A stretch of 13,397 nucleotides of DNA from JAAUQA01 sp036351435 (GTDB lineage Bacteria > Pseudomonadota > Gammaproteobacteria > Competibacterales > Competibacteraceae). The stretch lies in NCBI GenBank assembly GCA_036351435.1, contig JAZBPA010000080.1:1-13397 (forward strand). Direction: 5' to 3'. Shown piece by piece: positions 1 through 6,687 of this stretch. The notes beneath the pieces were generated by a model, which saw only the letters and a list, made by a program, of their open reading frames with translations, was not told where the DNA came from and searched no databases. Position 1 is the stretch's first letter; every line of letters starts with the position of its first letter. The position numbers were made by a program, and so were the translations under genes.

Positions 1-1
1 A

Positions 2-637
2 GCGTGGTTCATGGGTTTGCCGTTCTATGTGGACGAACGGGTGTTAATTCCCCGCTCGCCGTTAGCCGAACTAATCGAAAATCACTTCGAACCGTGGTTA
101 CCTGACAGTGAAGCCGTGGAGAGCATTCTCGATTTGTGTACCGGCAGCGGTTGCCTGGGCATCGCCTGCGGCTACGTTTTCCCCAACGCTAACGTCGATT
201 TAGTAGATATTTCCGATGCCGCTTTGGAAGTGGCGCAACGCAATATCGAAGAACATGGTTTGAGCGAGCGAGTTGCGACTTGCCAATCGGATTTATTCAC
301 TGAACTTGAATGGCGTAGTTATGATTTGATTATCAGCAACCCACCCTATGTGAGCACTGAAGAGTTAAATGGCCTGCCTGCTGAGTACCATCATGAGCCG
401 GCCTTGGGTTTAGCCGGGGGAGAACAGGGGCTGGATGTTGTGCTGGCTATTCTGCGCCAAGCGCCTGCGTATCTGAATGATAACGGTATTTTGGTGGTGG
501 AAGTCGGCAACGCCCAGTATGCGCTCAGCGAAGCGTTACCCGAGGTACCCTTTGTTTGGTTAGAATTCGAGCGGGGTGGTGACGGCGTTTTCTTGTTGAC
601 CGCCGAACAACTGCAGGATGCTCAACAGTTTTTGTAA
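2..637 (+). CDS. prmB: 50S ribosomal protein L3 N5-glutamine methyltransferase, 3' part (5' end outside window)
   Basis: Transfers a methyl group from S-adenosylmethionine to a glutamine side chain of ribosomal protein L3 in the cytoplasm. The frame is open from base 2 and begins AWF before the first visible ATG at 11. It then reads YVDERVLIPRSPLAELI, which matches the middle of PrmB, so the ATG at 11 is internal and about 100 N-terminal residues lie outside the window. The SAM-binding loop DLCTGSGCLGIA and the NPPY glutamine-methyltransferase signature (codons from 338) are both present. The YVDERVLIPRSP segment separates PrmB from the release-factor enzyme PrmC. The C-terminal end is complete. 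The next gene starts 28 nt after the stop, or overlaps it by 20 nt if an earlier ATG is used. The family call is secure. Confidence 0.93.
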   Translation, partial: AWFMGLPFYVDERVLIPRSPLAELIENHFEPWLPDSEAVESILDLCTGSGCLGIACGYVFPNANVDLVDISDAALEVAQRNIEEHGLSERVATCQSDLFTELEWRSYDLIISNPPYVSTEELNGLPAEYHHEPALGLAGGEQGLDVVLAILRQAPAYLNDNGILVVEVGNAQYALSEALPEVPFVWLEFERGGDGVFLLTAEQLQDAQQFL

Positions 638-665
638 GGTTAAAAACAGCCAGCTGAGACCTTTC

Positions 666-941
666 ATGAATGTCTTGAGAGAACTCGTTGCGATTATCGT
701 ATTTATCGCCGCATTGTACCTGTTATACGGGATAATCAGTACAGGCTTTAGTTGGGTGCATGTGGCGGGCGCTGTGGTTTGTTTCACAGTGGCCTATTTC
801 GTCTGGCCCAGTAAAAGAAGAGGGCAACGCCAAACAGATCATTGGCTCCTGGATGTCATTGAGATCGTTGTGGAATTCCCCATTGAATTGATCTTATGGT
901 TGGCAAGAGGAATTGGGAACTTGTTTGATTTTTCGCCGTGA
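666..941 (+). CDS. small inner-membrane protein of unknown function
   Basis: I do not recognise this family. The protein has 91 residues from the ATG at 666. Two hydrophobic segments lie at about residues 5-27 and 30-47. A basic patch (KRRGQR) follows, then an amphipathic or hydrophobic stretch at about 62-82 (LLDVIEIVVEFPIELILWL). Two membrane spans with a cytoplasmic basic loop is the simplest reading. The start is uncertain: the ATG at 618 would add 16 polar residues and overlap prmB by 20 nt, but its only purine-rich sequence touches the start codon. The ATG at 666 has GAGA 6 nt upstream and begins directly before the first hydrophobic segment. Same strand and close spacing suggest co-transcription with prmB, with no implied functional link. 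Confidence 0.6.
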   Translation: MNVLRELVAIIVFIAALYLLYGIISTGFSWVHVAGAVVCFTVAYFVWPSKRRGQRQTDHWLLDVIEIVVEFPIELILWLARGIGNLFDFSP

Positions 942-963
942 CTGGGTGGCACTCACATAATGT
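932..963 (+). promoter_or_regulatory. possible promoter and operator of the brnT-antitoxin pair
   Basis: CATAAT at 956-961 matches five of six bases of the sigma-70 -10 element. A weak -35-like TTCGCC lies at 932-937, 18 bp upstream. The -10 is embedded in the perfect 9-bp palindrome ACATAATGT (955-963), a plausible operator because BrnT/BrnA-type operons are usually autoregulated. Transcription would start only about 8 nt before the brnT ATG, and no Shine-Dalgarno is visible there, so translation would be near-leaderless. This is inference from short motifs. Confidence 0.25.
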
Positions 964-975
964 AGACGCATAATA

Positions 976-1242
976 ATGGCGGAACCGCTATTTGATATTG
1001 TCTGGGACGACGCTAAGGCCCAGGGTAATATGCTTGACCCGCTGGCGCTGACCGTGTTTGATGAGGCCCATAGTGAGACGGAAGAACGCTGGTTTACTCT
1101 GGGCCAAACTGAGGAAGGCCGATTACTGGTCGTAGCGCATACTTATCAGATGTTAGACGCCAACACCGCAAGAATCCGCCTGAGCTCGGCCCGCGAAGCC
1201 ACTCGCCGGGAGCGGCAACACTACGAGAACGAACCTCGATAA
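976..1242 (+). CDS. brnT: BrnT-family (DUF497) toxin, shortened front half
   Basis: BrnT proteins are RelE-fold ribonuclease toxins paired with a ribbon-helix-helix antitoxin. The family pattern is clear at both ends. The start has FDIVWDDAKAQGN. The C-terminal half has ERWFTLGQ, GRLLVVAHT, IRLSSAREATRRERQHYE. What is missing is the usual stretch after the first helix, normally close to N-L-x-K-H-G-V-S-F-E-E-A: here GN is followed directly by MLDPLALTVFDEAHSE. That looks like an in-frame loss of roughly 13-15 residues. The length is 88 residues against about 90-105 usually. No in-frame alternative start lies upstream: TAA is at 958-960. The antitoxin gene starts 10 nt after the stop, confirming the operon type. 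The fold is probable; activity is doubtful because of the gap. Confidence 0.82.
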   Translation: MAEPLFDIVWDDAKAQGNMLDPLALTVFDEAHSETEERWFTLGQTEEGRLLVVAHTYQMLDANTARIRLSSAREATRRERQHYENEPR

Positions 1243-1252
1243 GGTGAAGACG

Positions 1253-1477
1253 ATGACCACACAGACCCACGACGATATGCCCAAGGAAATCGATTTTTCC
1301 AACGGCGAACGTGGCAAGTTCTATCGCAAAAACGCGCGATTGCAATTGCCCATCCACCTGGAAGCCAGTGTGCAGGATACGCTTGCCGCGCTGGCCAACG
1401 CCAAAGGCGTTGATCTCTCGGTATTCGTGAATGAGTTGCTGAAAAAGGATATTGAGTTGATCCAGATGAGCCGCTAA
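1253..1477 (+). CDS. ribbon-helix-helix antitoxin paired with BrnT
   Basis: Partner of the preceding BrnT-like toxin, expected to bind both the toxin and the operon's own promoter. The protein has 74 residues from the ATG at 1253. The GTG at 1244 is also in frame, but AAGG (1241-1244) sits 8 nt before the ATG and fits a Shine-Dalgarno for it. The N-terminal part carries EIDFSNGERGKFYRKNARL, a segment typical of small antitoxins found next to BrnT. The C-terminal part, LEASVQDTLAALANAKGVDLSVFVNELLKKDIEL, has the helix-turn-helix spacing of a CopG/MetJ-like domain. It is not the classical BrnA type, so no symbol is given. The stop codon lies inside a 7-bp hairpin (1469-1486). Confidence 0.8.
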   Translation: MTTQTHDDMPKEIDFSNGERGKFYRKNARLQLPIHLEASVQDTLAALANAKGVDLSVFVNELLKKDIELIQMSR

Positions 1478-1486
1478 CTAGCGGCT
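1469..1486. terminator. hairpin between convergent antitoxin and rnd genes
   Basis: AGCCGCT (1469-1475) and AGCGGCT (1480-1486) form a perfect 7-bp stem around the loop AACT. It spans the antitoxin stop codon and lies 28 nt beyond the end of rnd on the other strand. Its place between convergent genes suits a shared transcription end, but no T-run follows on either strand, so it is at best a weak or Rho-assisted terminator. Confidence 0.3.
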
Positions 1487-1513
1487 AAGAAGCTCGAACC
1501 CAGCACTCCATCA

Positions 1514-2665
1514 TCATGACGGCACGATGCGCAAGCCTCCGTCGCCGCCCTCCAAACGTAATTCTCCTCGCACTAAAGCTTGAACCTTGTTGCCTGCCAG
1601 GGCCGCACGCCAGCCGTGCATCAGCGCAATATCCTCCCTATTTGCCAACCACTGTTCCAGCTCCTTACGGCTAGTCAGTGCTTGCGGACTTACGCCTTCA
1701 TGCGCTCCGCACAAGCGCACCACCGCCATCATGGCATCCACCAACGCTTCTTGTGCGACGCTGAGTCGCTGCTGGGTCGGTTCGGTGGGCCAGTTATTCT
1801 TAGGTTCTTGGCGCGCCTGTTGAATTAATTCCAGCACACTGTCGCCATAGCGTTTAATGATCGCAGGTTCCAGACCGCGCACCCGTTGTAGCTGATTTTG
1901 ATTGCTCGGCATCTGGCGGGCTAATGCCAACAAGGGATCATCTCCCAAGATCCAACGACGGGGGCGATCGGCGGCCATCGCCCGTTGTTCCCGCCACGCG
2001 GCTAAGGCGCGCAATACCGCCAATTGCACACCCCGCAATTGATTGCTGCCTCGAATCCGCTGCCAGACCGATTCAGGCTTAACCCCGTAGCGTTTAGGAT
2101 CGCACAGCGCTGCGAAATCATCCGCCAACCAGGCGAGCCGGTTCTGCTGGGCTAATTCTTCTCGTTGCAGTTGATAAATCTGTCGCAAATAGCGAACATC
2201 GTCCGCCGCATAGCTGAGTTGAGCCGGTTCCAGCGGGCGTTGACTCCAATCGGTGCGGGTTTGCGATTTATCCAGGTCTACGTTGAGCAGCATTTTCACC
2301 AGCGCCGCATAGCCGATCTGATCGCCTCCGCCCATTAACGTGGCGGCGACTTGAGTATCGAATAGGGGCTGCGGCACGGCTGCGCGTAGATGGAAAAAGA
2401 TTTCCAAATCCTGCGAGGCGGAATGCAACACTTTGGTGATGCCCGGATCATAGAGGATTGTTAACAGCGGCTCCAAATTGTCCAGTGCCAACGGATCGAT
2501 ACAGGCGATGCGATTGGCGTCGGCAATCTGAATCAAACACAGTTGGGGATAATAGGTGCGCTCGCGGATGAATTCCGTGTCCAGTGCGATCCAGTCGCTG
2601 TTCCGCAATGATTGGCAGAATTCAACGAGCGCTTGCGGCGTATCGATATACAGTGTGTCACTCAT
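1514..2665 (-). CDS. rnd: ribonuclease D
   Basis: A 3'-to-5' exoribonuclease that trims tRNA precursors and other structured RNAs in the cytoplasm. The protein has 383 residues from the ATG at 2665 (MSDTLYIDT). The DEDDy exonuclease residues are all visible: D29 and E31 in LDTEF, D86 in HSASQDLEIF, and Y152 and D156 in LSYAADDV. These are one off the E. coli positions D28, E30, D85, Y151 and D155, which supports this start over the longer reading from 2746 and the ATG at 2671. An HRDC domain follows at about residues 210-290 (LRGVQLAVLRALAAWREQRA, then PRRWILGDDPLLALA), and a second helical region resembles the C-terminal HRDC repeat. The gene begins 19 nt after the moaC stop on the same strand, so the two are probably co-transcribed. 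Confidence 0.93.
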   Translation of the reverse strand: MSDTLYIDTPQALVEFCQSLRNSDWIALDTEFIRERTYYPQLCLIQIADANRIACIDPLALDNLEPLLTILYDPGITKVLHSASQDLEIFFHLRAAVPQPLFDTQVAATLMGGGDQIGYAALVKMLLNVDLDKSQTRTDWSQRPLEPAQLSYAADDVRYLRQIYQLQREELAQQNRLAWLADDFAALCDPKRYGVKPESVWQRIRGSNQLRGVQLAVLRALAAWREQRAMAADRPRRWILGDDPLLALARQMPSNQNQLQRVRGLEPAIIKRYGDSVLELIQQARQEPKNNWPTEPTQQRLSVAQEALVDAMMAVVRLCGAHEGVSPQALTSRKELEQWLANREDIALMHGWRAALAGNKVQALVRGELRLEGGDGGLRIVPS

Positions 2666-2684
2666 TAACATGGCTTGATATCGC

Positions 2685-3164
2685 TCAAGATTCCCGCCGC
2701 CAATGCCCGGAACGACCGCCGGATTTTTCCAGCAGCCGCACGCCATCCAAAGTCATGCCCCGATCCACGGCTTTGCACATATCGTAAATCGTCAACAAGG
2801 CGATTTGCACGGCAGTCAGGGCCTCCATTTCCACCCCGGTTTGGCCCCGGGTTTCCACCGTGGCTTGGCAAAGCACGGCGTTGTCCCGGCTGTGCGGATC
2901 GAGTTCTACTTCCACTCGGGTCAGTGCTAACGGATGGCAGAGCGGAATCAGTTCGGCGGTTTTCTTGGCCCCCATAATGCCGGCAATCCGCGCGATGCCC
3001 AGCACATCGCCTTTTTTATGATCACCGGCAATGATTCGCTGCAAAGTATACGTTTGCATGGAGATATAGCCCTCGGCGATGGCGATGCGTTGGGTGATGT
3101 CCTTGTCGCCCACATCGACCATGTGCGCCTCGCCGGAGGCGTTGAAATGAGTCAGTTCAGTCAT
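2685..3164 (-). CDS. moaC: cyclic pyranopterin monophosphate synthase
   Basis: Converts the MoaA product, 3',8-cyclo-7,8-dihydro-GTP, to cyclic pyranopterin monophosphate in molybdenum cofactor synthesis. The protein has 159 residues, full length for the family, and the key positions coincide with E. coli numbering: K51 in HKKGDVLG, H77 in LIPLCHPL, E112 and E114 in TGVEMEA, and D128 and K131 in YDMCKAVDR. The N-terminal MVDVGDKDIT segment is also typical. The ATG at 3164 overlaps the end of the broken hsp20 gene by 8 nt, so translation could be coupled to ribosomes finishing that frame. No other moa genes are in the window. Confidence 0.96.
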   Translation of the reverse strand: MTELTHFNASGEAHMVDVGDKDITQRIAIAEGYISMQTYTLQRIIAGDHKKGDVLGIARIAGIMGAKKTAELIPLCHPLALTRVEVELDPHSRDNAVLCQATVETRGQTGVEMEALTAVQIALLTIYDMCKAVDRGMTLDGVRLLEKSGGRSGHWRRES

Positions 3165-3572
3165 TATTGGACTTCTTCGATTTGATCGGGATTTTCCGAC
3201 CCGCTGGGATCACATCTTTGACCCGAGGAATATGGATAGTGAGCACCCCATCGGAAAAATCTGCTTCCGCCGCCTCATCGTCCAGTCCGTAGGGCAGATT
3301 GATGGTGCGTCTGAAGGTGCCGAAAGCGCGCTGGGCCAGATAATGACTGCGTTCCATTCTTCTTTATTATGGGGGCGCTTTTCGCCATAAACGACTAGAA
3401 CGCCGTTGTGGATCGATAGATGAATATCGTCCTGCTTAACGCCAGCCAGTTCCAACACAACCCTAATTTCCCGATCATTTTCCAAAACGTCTACATGCGG
3501 CGAGATAGCGCCGGCGGTCCAGTTGGTTGGTCCGAAGCTGCCTGCCTGATCACCCCATAAGTCTTTAGTCAT
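3157..3572 (-). pseudogene. small heat-shock protein (Hsp20/alpha-crystallin family), frameshifted
   Basis: An ATP-independent holdase chaperone in intact form. Reading from 3572, the first frame gives MTKDLWGDQ and an alpha-crystallin start: HVDVLENDREIRVVLELAG, then the HNGVLVVYGEKRPHNKEE strand pair. It then runs into unrelated sequence and stops at 3210. The rest of the domain continues one frame over from the region of 3357: MERSHYLAQRAFGTFRRTINLP, then ADFSDGVLTIHIPR with the conserved GVL and the I-P-I C-terminal motif (RKIPIKSKK), ending with the stop at 3157-3159. The break falls within about 3355-3372, in the purine-rich run AAAGAAGAA. It is equivalent to losing one base. No slippery heptamer lies at the right phase. 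GGAG lies about 7 nt before the ATG. The lesion could be real or a sequencing error. Without it the protein would have about 137 residues. Confidence 0.85.
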
Positions 3573-3646
3573 AGCGATTCTCCGCGGCGGATTGATACGG
3601 TTTTACTTAGCTATTCTACGGGGGAAACTCAGATGTAGCGAGCGAC

Positions 3647-3673
3647 TTAACGTTTACGTAAACGTGATAAGAT
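3647..3673 (+). promoter_or_regulatory. LiuR operator and promoter of liuR
   Basis: ACGTTTACGTAAACGT at 3650-3665 is a perfect 16-bp palindrome, identical to the one before liuA. It fills the gap between a -35-like TTAACG (3647-3652) and a -10-like TAAGAT (3668-3673), a 15-bp spacing. The operator centre is 52 nt before the liuR ATG and about 85 nt upstream of the divergent hsp20 start. Its sequence resembles the palindromes reported for LiuR in other proteobacteria. Autorepression of liuR is the likely role. Confidence 0.75.
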
Positions 3674-3709
3674 AAGAAATCATAATTTTGAAATTCGTTG
3701 CTATCGTCT

Positions 3710-4162
3710 ATGAATCGCAAGTTAATATCTGCCACTTACACCATTACCGACTTTGCCCGAGAATTTAACGTCACCACCCGCGCCATCCGTTTCTACGAAG
3801 ATCAGGGATTGCTGAATCCGCAGCGCGAAGGTCGCAAACGCATTTATAGTCAGCGTGACCACACCCGTCTGAAATTGATTCTGCGCGGCAAGCGCTTAAG
3901 TTTTAGTCTGGGCGAAATCCGGGAATTGTTTGAGTTGTTCGATAGCGCAGGCGGTGAGGAAAGGCAGCTACGTCGATTCGTCAAAATCTTGCGTGAACGG
4001 CGCGCGATTCTTAGACAACAGCAGCGTGACATCGAAGCGGTTCTCTATGAGATCGACAGTGCCGAAGGCGAATGCGCCAAGCGTCTGGCCGAGTTGGAGC
4101 AGCCAATGCAGTCAATCAATAAGCAGGAACGCAAGATTCACGAGCTGGACCGGGCCGAGTGA
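3710..4162 (+). CDS. liuR: MerR-family regulator of leucine/branched-chain catabolism
   Basis: DNA-binding regulator expected to repress the adjacent acyl-CoA oxidation genes until a pathway acyl-CoA binds. The protein has 150 residues from the ATG at 3710; a TTG at 3698 would add four. The N-terminal MerR domain is clear: YTITDFAREFNVTTRAIRFY (helix-turn-helix, about residues 10-29), then EDQGLLNPQREGRKRIYS and RDHTRLKLILRGKRLSFSLGEI. A long charged helix follows (about 80-130, RRFVKILRERRAILRQQQRD), the usual dimerising coiled coil. There is no cysteine metal-binding loop, which argues against the metal sensors MerR, CueR and ZntR. Identification as LiuR rests on this architecture, the neighbouring isovaleryl-CoA dehydrogenase gene, and the two identical palindromes. 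Confidence 0.85.
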   Translation: MNRKLISATYTITDFAREFNVTTRAIRFYEDQGLLNPQREGRKRIYSQRDHTRLKLILRGKRLSFSLGEIRELFELFDSAGGEERQLRRFVKILRERRAILRQQQRDIEAVLYEIDSAEGECAKRLAELEQPMQSINKQERKIHELDRAE

Positions 4163-4208
4163 TCGCCGGGTGAAAGCACTCAATCCACACTGAAATTCTG
4201 GTTATATA

Positions 4209-4235
4209 TTGACGTTTACGTAAACGTAATATAAT
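4209..4235 (+). promoter_or_regulatory. LiuR operator and promoter of the liuA operon
   Basis: ACGTTTACGTAAACGT (4212-4227) is the second copy of the perfect 16-bp palindrome. It lies between TTGACG (4209-4214) and a consensus TATAAT (4230-4235), 15 bp apart. TAATGT at 4232-4237 gives a 17-bp alternative. The operator overlaps the -35 and fills the spacer, so bound regulator would block RNA polymerase. The liuA ATG is 84 nt after the -10, leaving a leader of about 75-80 nt in which I see no riboswitch-like structure. Confidence 0.8.
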
Positions 4236-4319
4236 GTATTACTTATCAACCTACTCCAGCGTCCCAACGTCAGCGAATCTGCTGATTTTCACGCTATATC
4301 AACGCACTTGGAGAGACCA

Positions 4320-5486
4320 ATGGTGCACTTCCCTTCCCTGAATTTCGCGCTCGGCGACACAGTCGATACCCTGCGACATTCCGTGCAAGCGTTCGCCGCT
4401 AAGGAAATCGCTCCCCGCGCCGCCGACATCGATCGCAACAACGAATTCCCTGCCGATCTGTGGCTAAAATTCGGCGATCTTGGCTTACTCGGCGTCACCG
4501 TGGAAGAAGAGTATGGTGGCAGTGACATGGGTTATGTCGCTCATATCGTCGCCATGGAAGAAATCAGCCGCGCGTCTGCCTCGGTGGGCCTGTCCTATGG
4601 CGCGCACTCCAATCTGTGCGTCAATCAGATTCGTCGTAATGGCAACTCAGCACAGAAAAGCCGCTATTTACCCAAGCTGATTTCCGGCGAACATGTCGGT
4701 GCGCTGGCCATGAGTGAGCCCGGCGCTGGTTCCGACGTGGTCGGGATGCGGCTACGAGCCGACAAAAAAGGGGATCGGTATATTCTCAACGGCAGCAAAA
4801 TGTGGATTACCAACGGTCCCGAAGCCAGCACTCTGGTTGTTTATGCCAAAACCGTACCCGAAGCCGGTCCACGAGGTATCACTGCATTCCTGATTGAGAA
4901 GGGCTTTGCCGGATTCTCCACCGCTCAGAAACTGGATAAGCTCGGTATGCGCGGTTCCAACACCTGCGAGTTGGTGTTCGAAGATTGCGAAGTACCGGAA
5001 GAAAACATCCTCGGTCCACTTAACGAAGGCGTCAAGGTATTGATGAGCGGTCTGGATTACGAACGCGCCGTATTGGCCGGCGGCCCGCTGGGCATCATGC
5101 AAGCCTGCATGGATGCAGTGCTGCCGTATGTACACGAGCGCAAGCAATTCGACACGCCCATCGGCGAATTTCAGCTGATGCAAGGCAAGCTCGCCGATAT
5201 GTACGCGATGATGAACGCCTGCAAAGCTTACGTTTATGCGGTGGGCGCGGCCTGTGACCGGGGTGAAACCACCCGTAAAGACGCCGCAGGGGCGATTCTC
5301 TACGCCGCCGAAAAAGCCACCTGGATGGCCTTGGAAGCCATTCAGTGTTTGGGCGGCAATGGCTATATCAACGATTATTCCACCGGCCGTTTATTACGTG
5401 ATGCCAAGCTCTACGAAATCGGCGCAGGCACCTCCGAAGTCCGGCGGATGTTGATCGGCCGCGAATTGTTCAACGAAACCTGCTAA
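4320..5486 (+). CDS. liuA: isovaleryl-CoA dehydrogenase
   Basis: An FAD enzyme that oxidises isovaleryl-CoA to 3-methylcrotonyl-CoA in leucine breakdown, passing electrons to electron-transferring flavoprotein. It has 388 residues from the ATG at 4320. GGAG at 4310-4313 is a good Shine-Dalgarno 6 nt before it; the in-frame TTG at 4308 lies two bases upstream of it and is unlikely to be the start. Acyl-CoA dehydrogenase signatures are present: LAMSEPGAGSDVVGM, and near the end QCLGGNGYINDYSTGRLLRD. The catalytic base is diagnostic: E248 in GLDYERAVLAGGPLG matches the glutamate used by isovaleryl-CoA dehydrogenases, and the usual C-terminal glutamate motif YEGT reads YEIGAGTSEVRR here. It is first in the LiuR-controlled operon, with 12 nt to the next gene. 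Confidence 0.93.
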   Translation: MVHFPSLNFALGDTVDTLRHSVQAFAAKEIAPRAADIDRNNEFPADLWLKFGDLGLLGVTVEEEYGGSDMGYVAHIVAMEEISRASASVGLSYGAHSNLCVNQIRRNGNSAQKSRYLPKLISGEHVGALAMSEPGAGSDVVGMRLRADKKGDRYILNGSKMWITNGPEASTLVVYAKTVPEAGPRGITAFLIEKGFAGFSTAQKLDKLGMRGSNTCELVFEDCEVPEENILGPLNEGVKVLMSGLDYERAVLAGGPLGIMQACMDAVLPYVHERKQFDTPIGEFQLMQGKLADMYAMMNACKAYVYAVGAACDRGETTRKDAAGAILYAAEKATWMALEAIQCLGGNGYINDYSTGRLLRDAKLYEIGAGTSEVRRMLIGRELFNETC

Positions 5487-5498
5487 CCGGTGGCTGCT

Positions 5499-6683
5499 AT
5501 GAACTCAGATCCGATTGTTATCGCTAGCGCCGTCCGTACCCCGATGGGCAATTTTCAAGGGAAGTTCACCGGTGTGCCCGCCACCGAATTAGGTTCCGAT
5601 GCGGTTCGTGCTGCTGTTGAACGGGCCGGTATCAAACCAGATGACGTGCAAGAAGTCTTCATGGGTTGCGTGCTACCCGCCGGACTACGCCAAGCACCGG
5701 CCCGCCAAGCCAGTTTGGGCGCGGGCATTCCGATAAGCACCCCATGCACCACTATTAATAAAGTCTGCGGCTCAGCCATGAAATCCATGATTCTGGCCCA
5801 TGATTCGATTCTGCTCGGCAACGCCGATATCATGGTGGCGGGTGGTATGGAAAGTATGACCAACGCGCCATATCTATTGCGCAGAGGGCGCGATGGTTAC
5901 CGTTTAGGTCATGGTCAAGTGCTGGATCACATGTTCTTCGACGGCCTCGAAGACGCCTATGAGAAAGGCAAGCTGATGGGCGAGTTTGCCGAAGACTGTG
6001 TCGAACAGTACGGCTTTACCCGCGAAGGACAGGATGAATACGCTGTGGCATCCCTAAACCGAGCCCAGCAGGCCATTCAAGATGGCACGTTCAAAGCGGA
6101 AATCGTGCCAGTCCCAGTCAAAAGCCACAAGGGCGAGATCATCGTCGAACACGACGAAGCGCCGTTTAAAAAATCCATCGACAAGATGGCGGCGCTCAAA
6201 CCAGCTTTTCGTAAAAACGGCACGGTCACCGCCGGCAATTCCAGTGCGATTTCCGATGGCGGGTCCGCAACCGTGCTGATGCGCTTATCCGAAGCCGAAC
6301 GGCGCGGCTTGCAACCGCTCGCGGTCATTCGTGGTCATGCCGGATTTGCCCATCAACCGGCCCTGTTCACCACCGCGCCGGTATTCGCTATACGCAAGTT
6401 ATTGGAAAAAGTGAACTGGAGCGCCCAAGACGTTGATCTCTACGAAATCAACGAGGCCTTTGCCTGTGTGGCGATGGTGGCGTTAAGTGATTTGGACTTG
6501 CCGCACGACAAAGTCAACGTCCATGGCGGTGCAGTGGCACTGGGCCATCCCATCGGGGCGACCGGCGCCCGTATCGTGGTGACGTTATTACATGCCTTGC
6601 AGAAATACGACCTCAAGCGCGGCATCGCTTGTCTGTGTATCGGCGGTGGCGAAGCGACGGCGTTAGCGGTAGAGCGGCTGTAA
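5499..6683 (+). CDS. acetyl-CoA C-acetyltransferase (thiolase II)
   Basis: A biosynthetic-type thiolase that cleaves acetoacetyl-CoA, or 2-methylacetoacetyl-CoA, with CoA, and runs reversibly. It has 394 residues from the ATG at 5499; an in-frame GTG at 5490 would add three, but GGTGG (5488-5492) better serves as a ribosome site for the ATG. The catalytic residues are all visible: nucleophile C90 in NKVCGSAMKS, H350 in GGAVALGHPIGATGAR, and C380 in LCIGGGEATA. NEAFA is also conserved. Length and spacing fit AtoB/PhaA-type enzymes. It sits 12 nt after liuA and 4 nt before the next gene. In this setting it probably handles the final thiolysis of leucine- or isoleucine-derived intermediates. A role in polyhydroxyalkanoate precursor supply cannot be excluded. 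Confidence 0.92.
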   Translation: MNSDPIVIASAVRTPMGNFQGKFTGVPATELGSDAVRAAVERAGIKPDDVQEVFMGCVLPAGLRQAPARQASLGAGIPISTPCTTINKVCGSAMKSMILAHDSILLGNADIMVAGGMESMTNAPYLLRRGRDGYRLGHGQVLDHMFFDGLEDAYEKGKLMGEFAEDCVEQYGFTREGQDEYAVASLNRAQQAIQDGTFKAEIVPVPVKSHKGEIIVEHDEAPFKKSIDKMAALKPAFRKNGTVTAGNSSAISDGGSATVLMRLSEAERRGLQPLAVIRGHAGFAHQPALFTTAPVFAIRKLLEKVNWSAQDVDLYEINEAFACVAMVALSDLDLPHDKVNVHGGAVALGHPIGATGARIVVTLLHALQKYDLKRGIACLCIGGGEATALAVERL

Positions 6684-6687
6684 AATC

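Noticed and set aside
1469..1486. A strong intrinsic terminator between the antitoxin gene and rnd
   Set aside because: The stem is clean, but neither strand has a following T-run, so it is listed only as a weak candidate.
3355..3372. Programmed -1 frameshift in the hsp20 gene
   Set aside because: No X-XXY-YYZ heptamer lies in the right phase, no stimulatory structure is evident, and small heat-shock genes are not known to use recoding. A plain indel or sequencing error is simpler.
3573..3646. Heat-shock (sigma-32) promoter for hsp20
   Set aside because: A CCCCGT-like block exists on the minus strand, but no CTTGAA-like -35 lies at the right distance.
3710..4162. The MerR-family protein as a copper sensor for the cus genes
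   Set aside because: It lacks the C-terminal cysteine loop of CueR-type sensors, and its palindromes precede liuR and liuA and not cusB.
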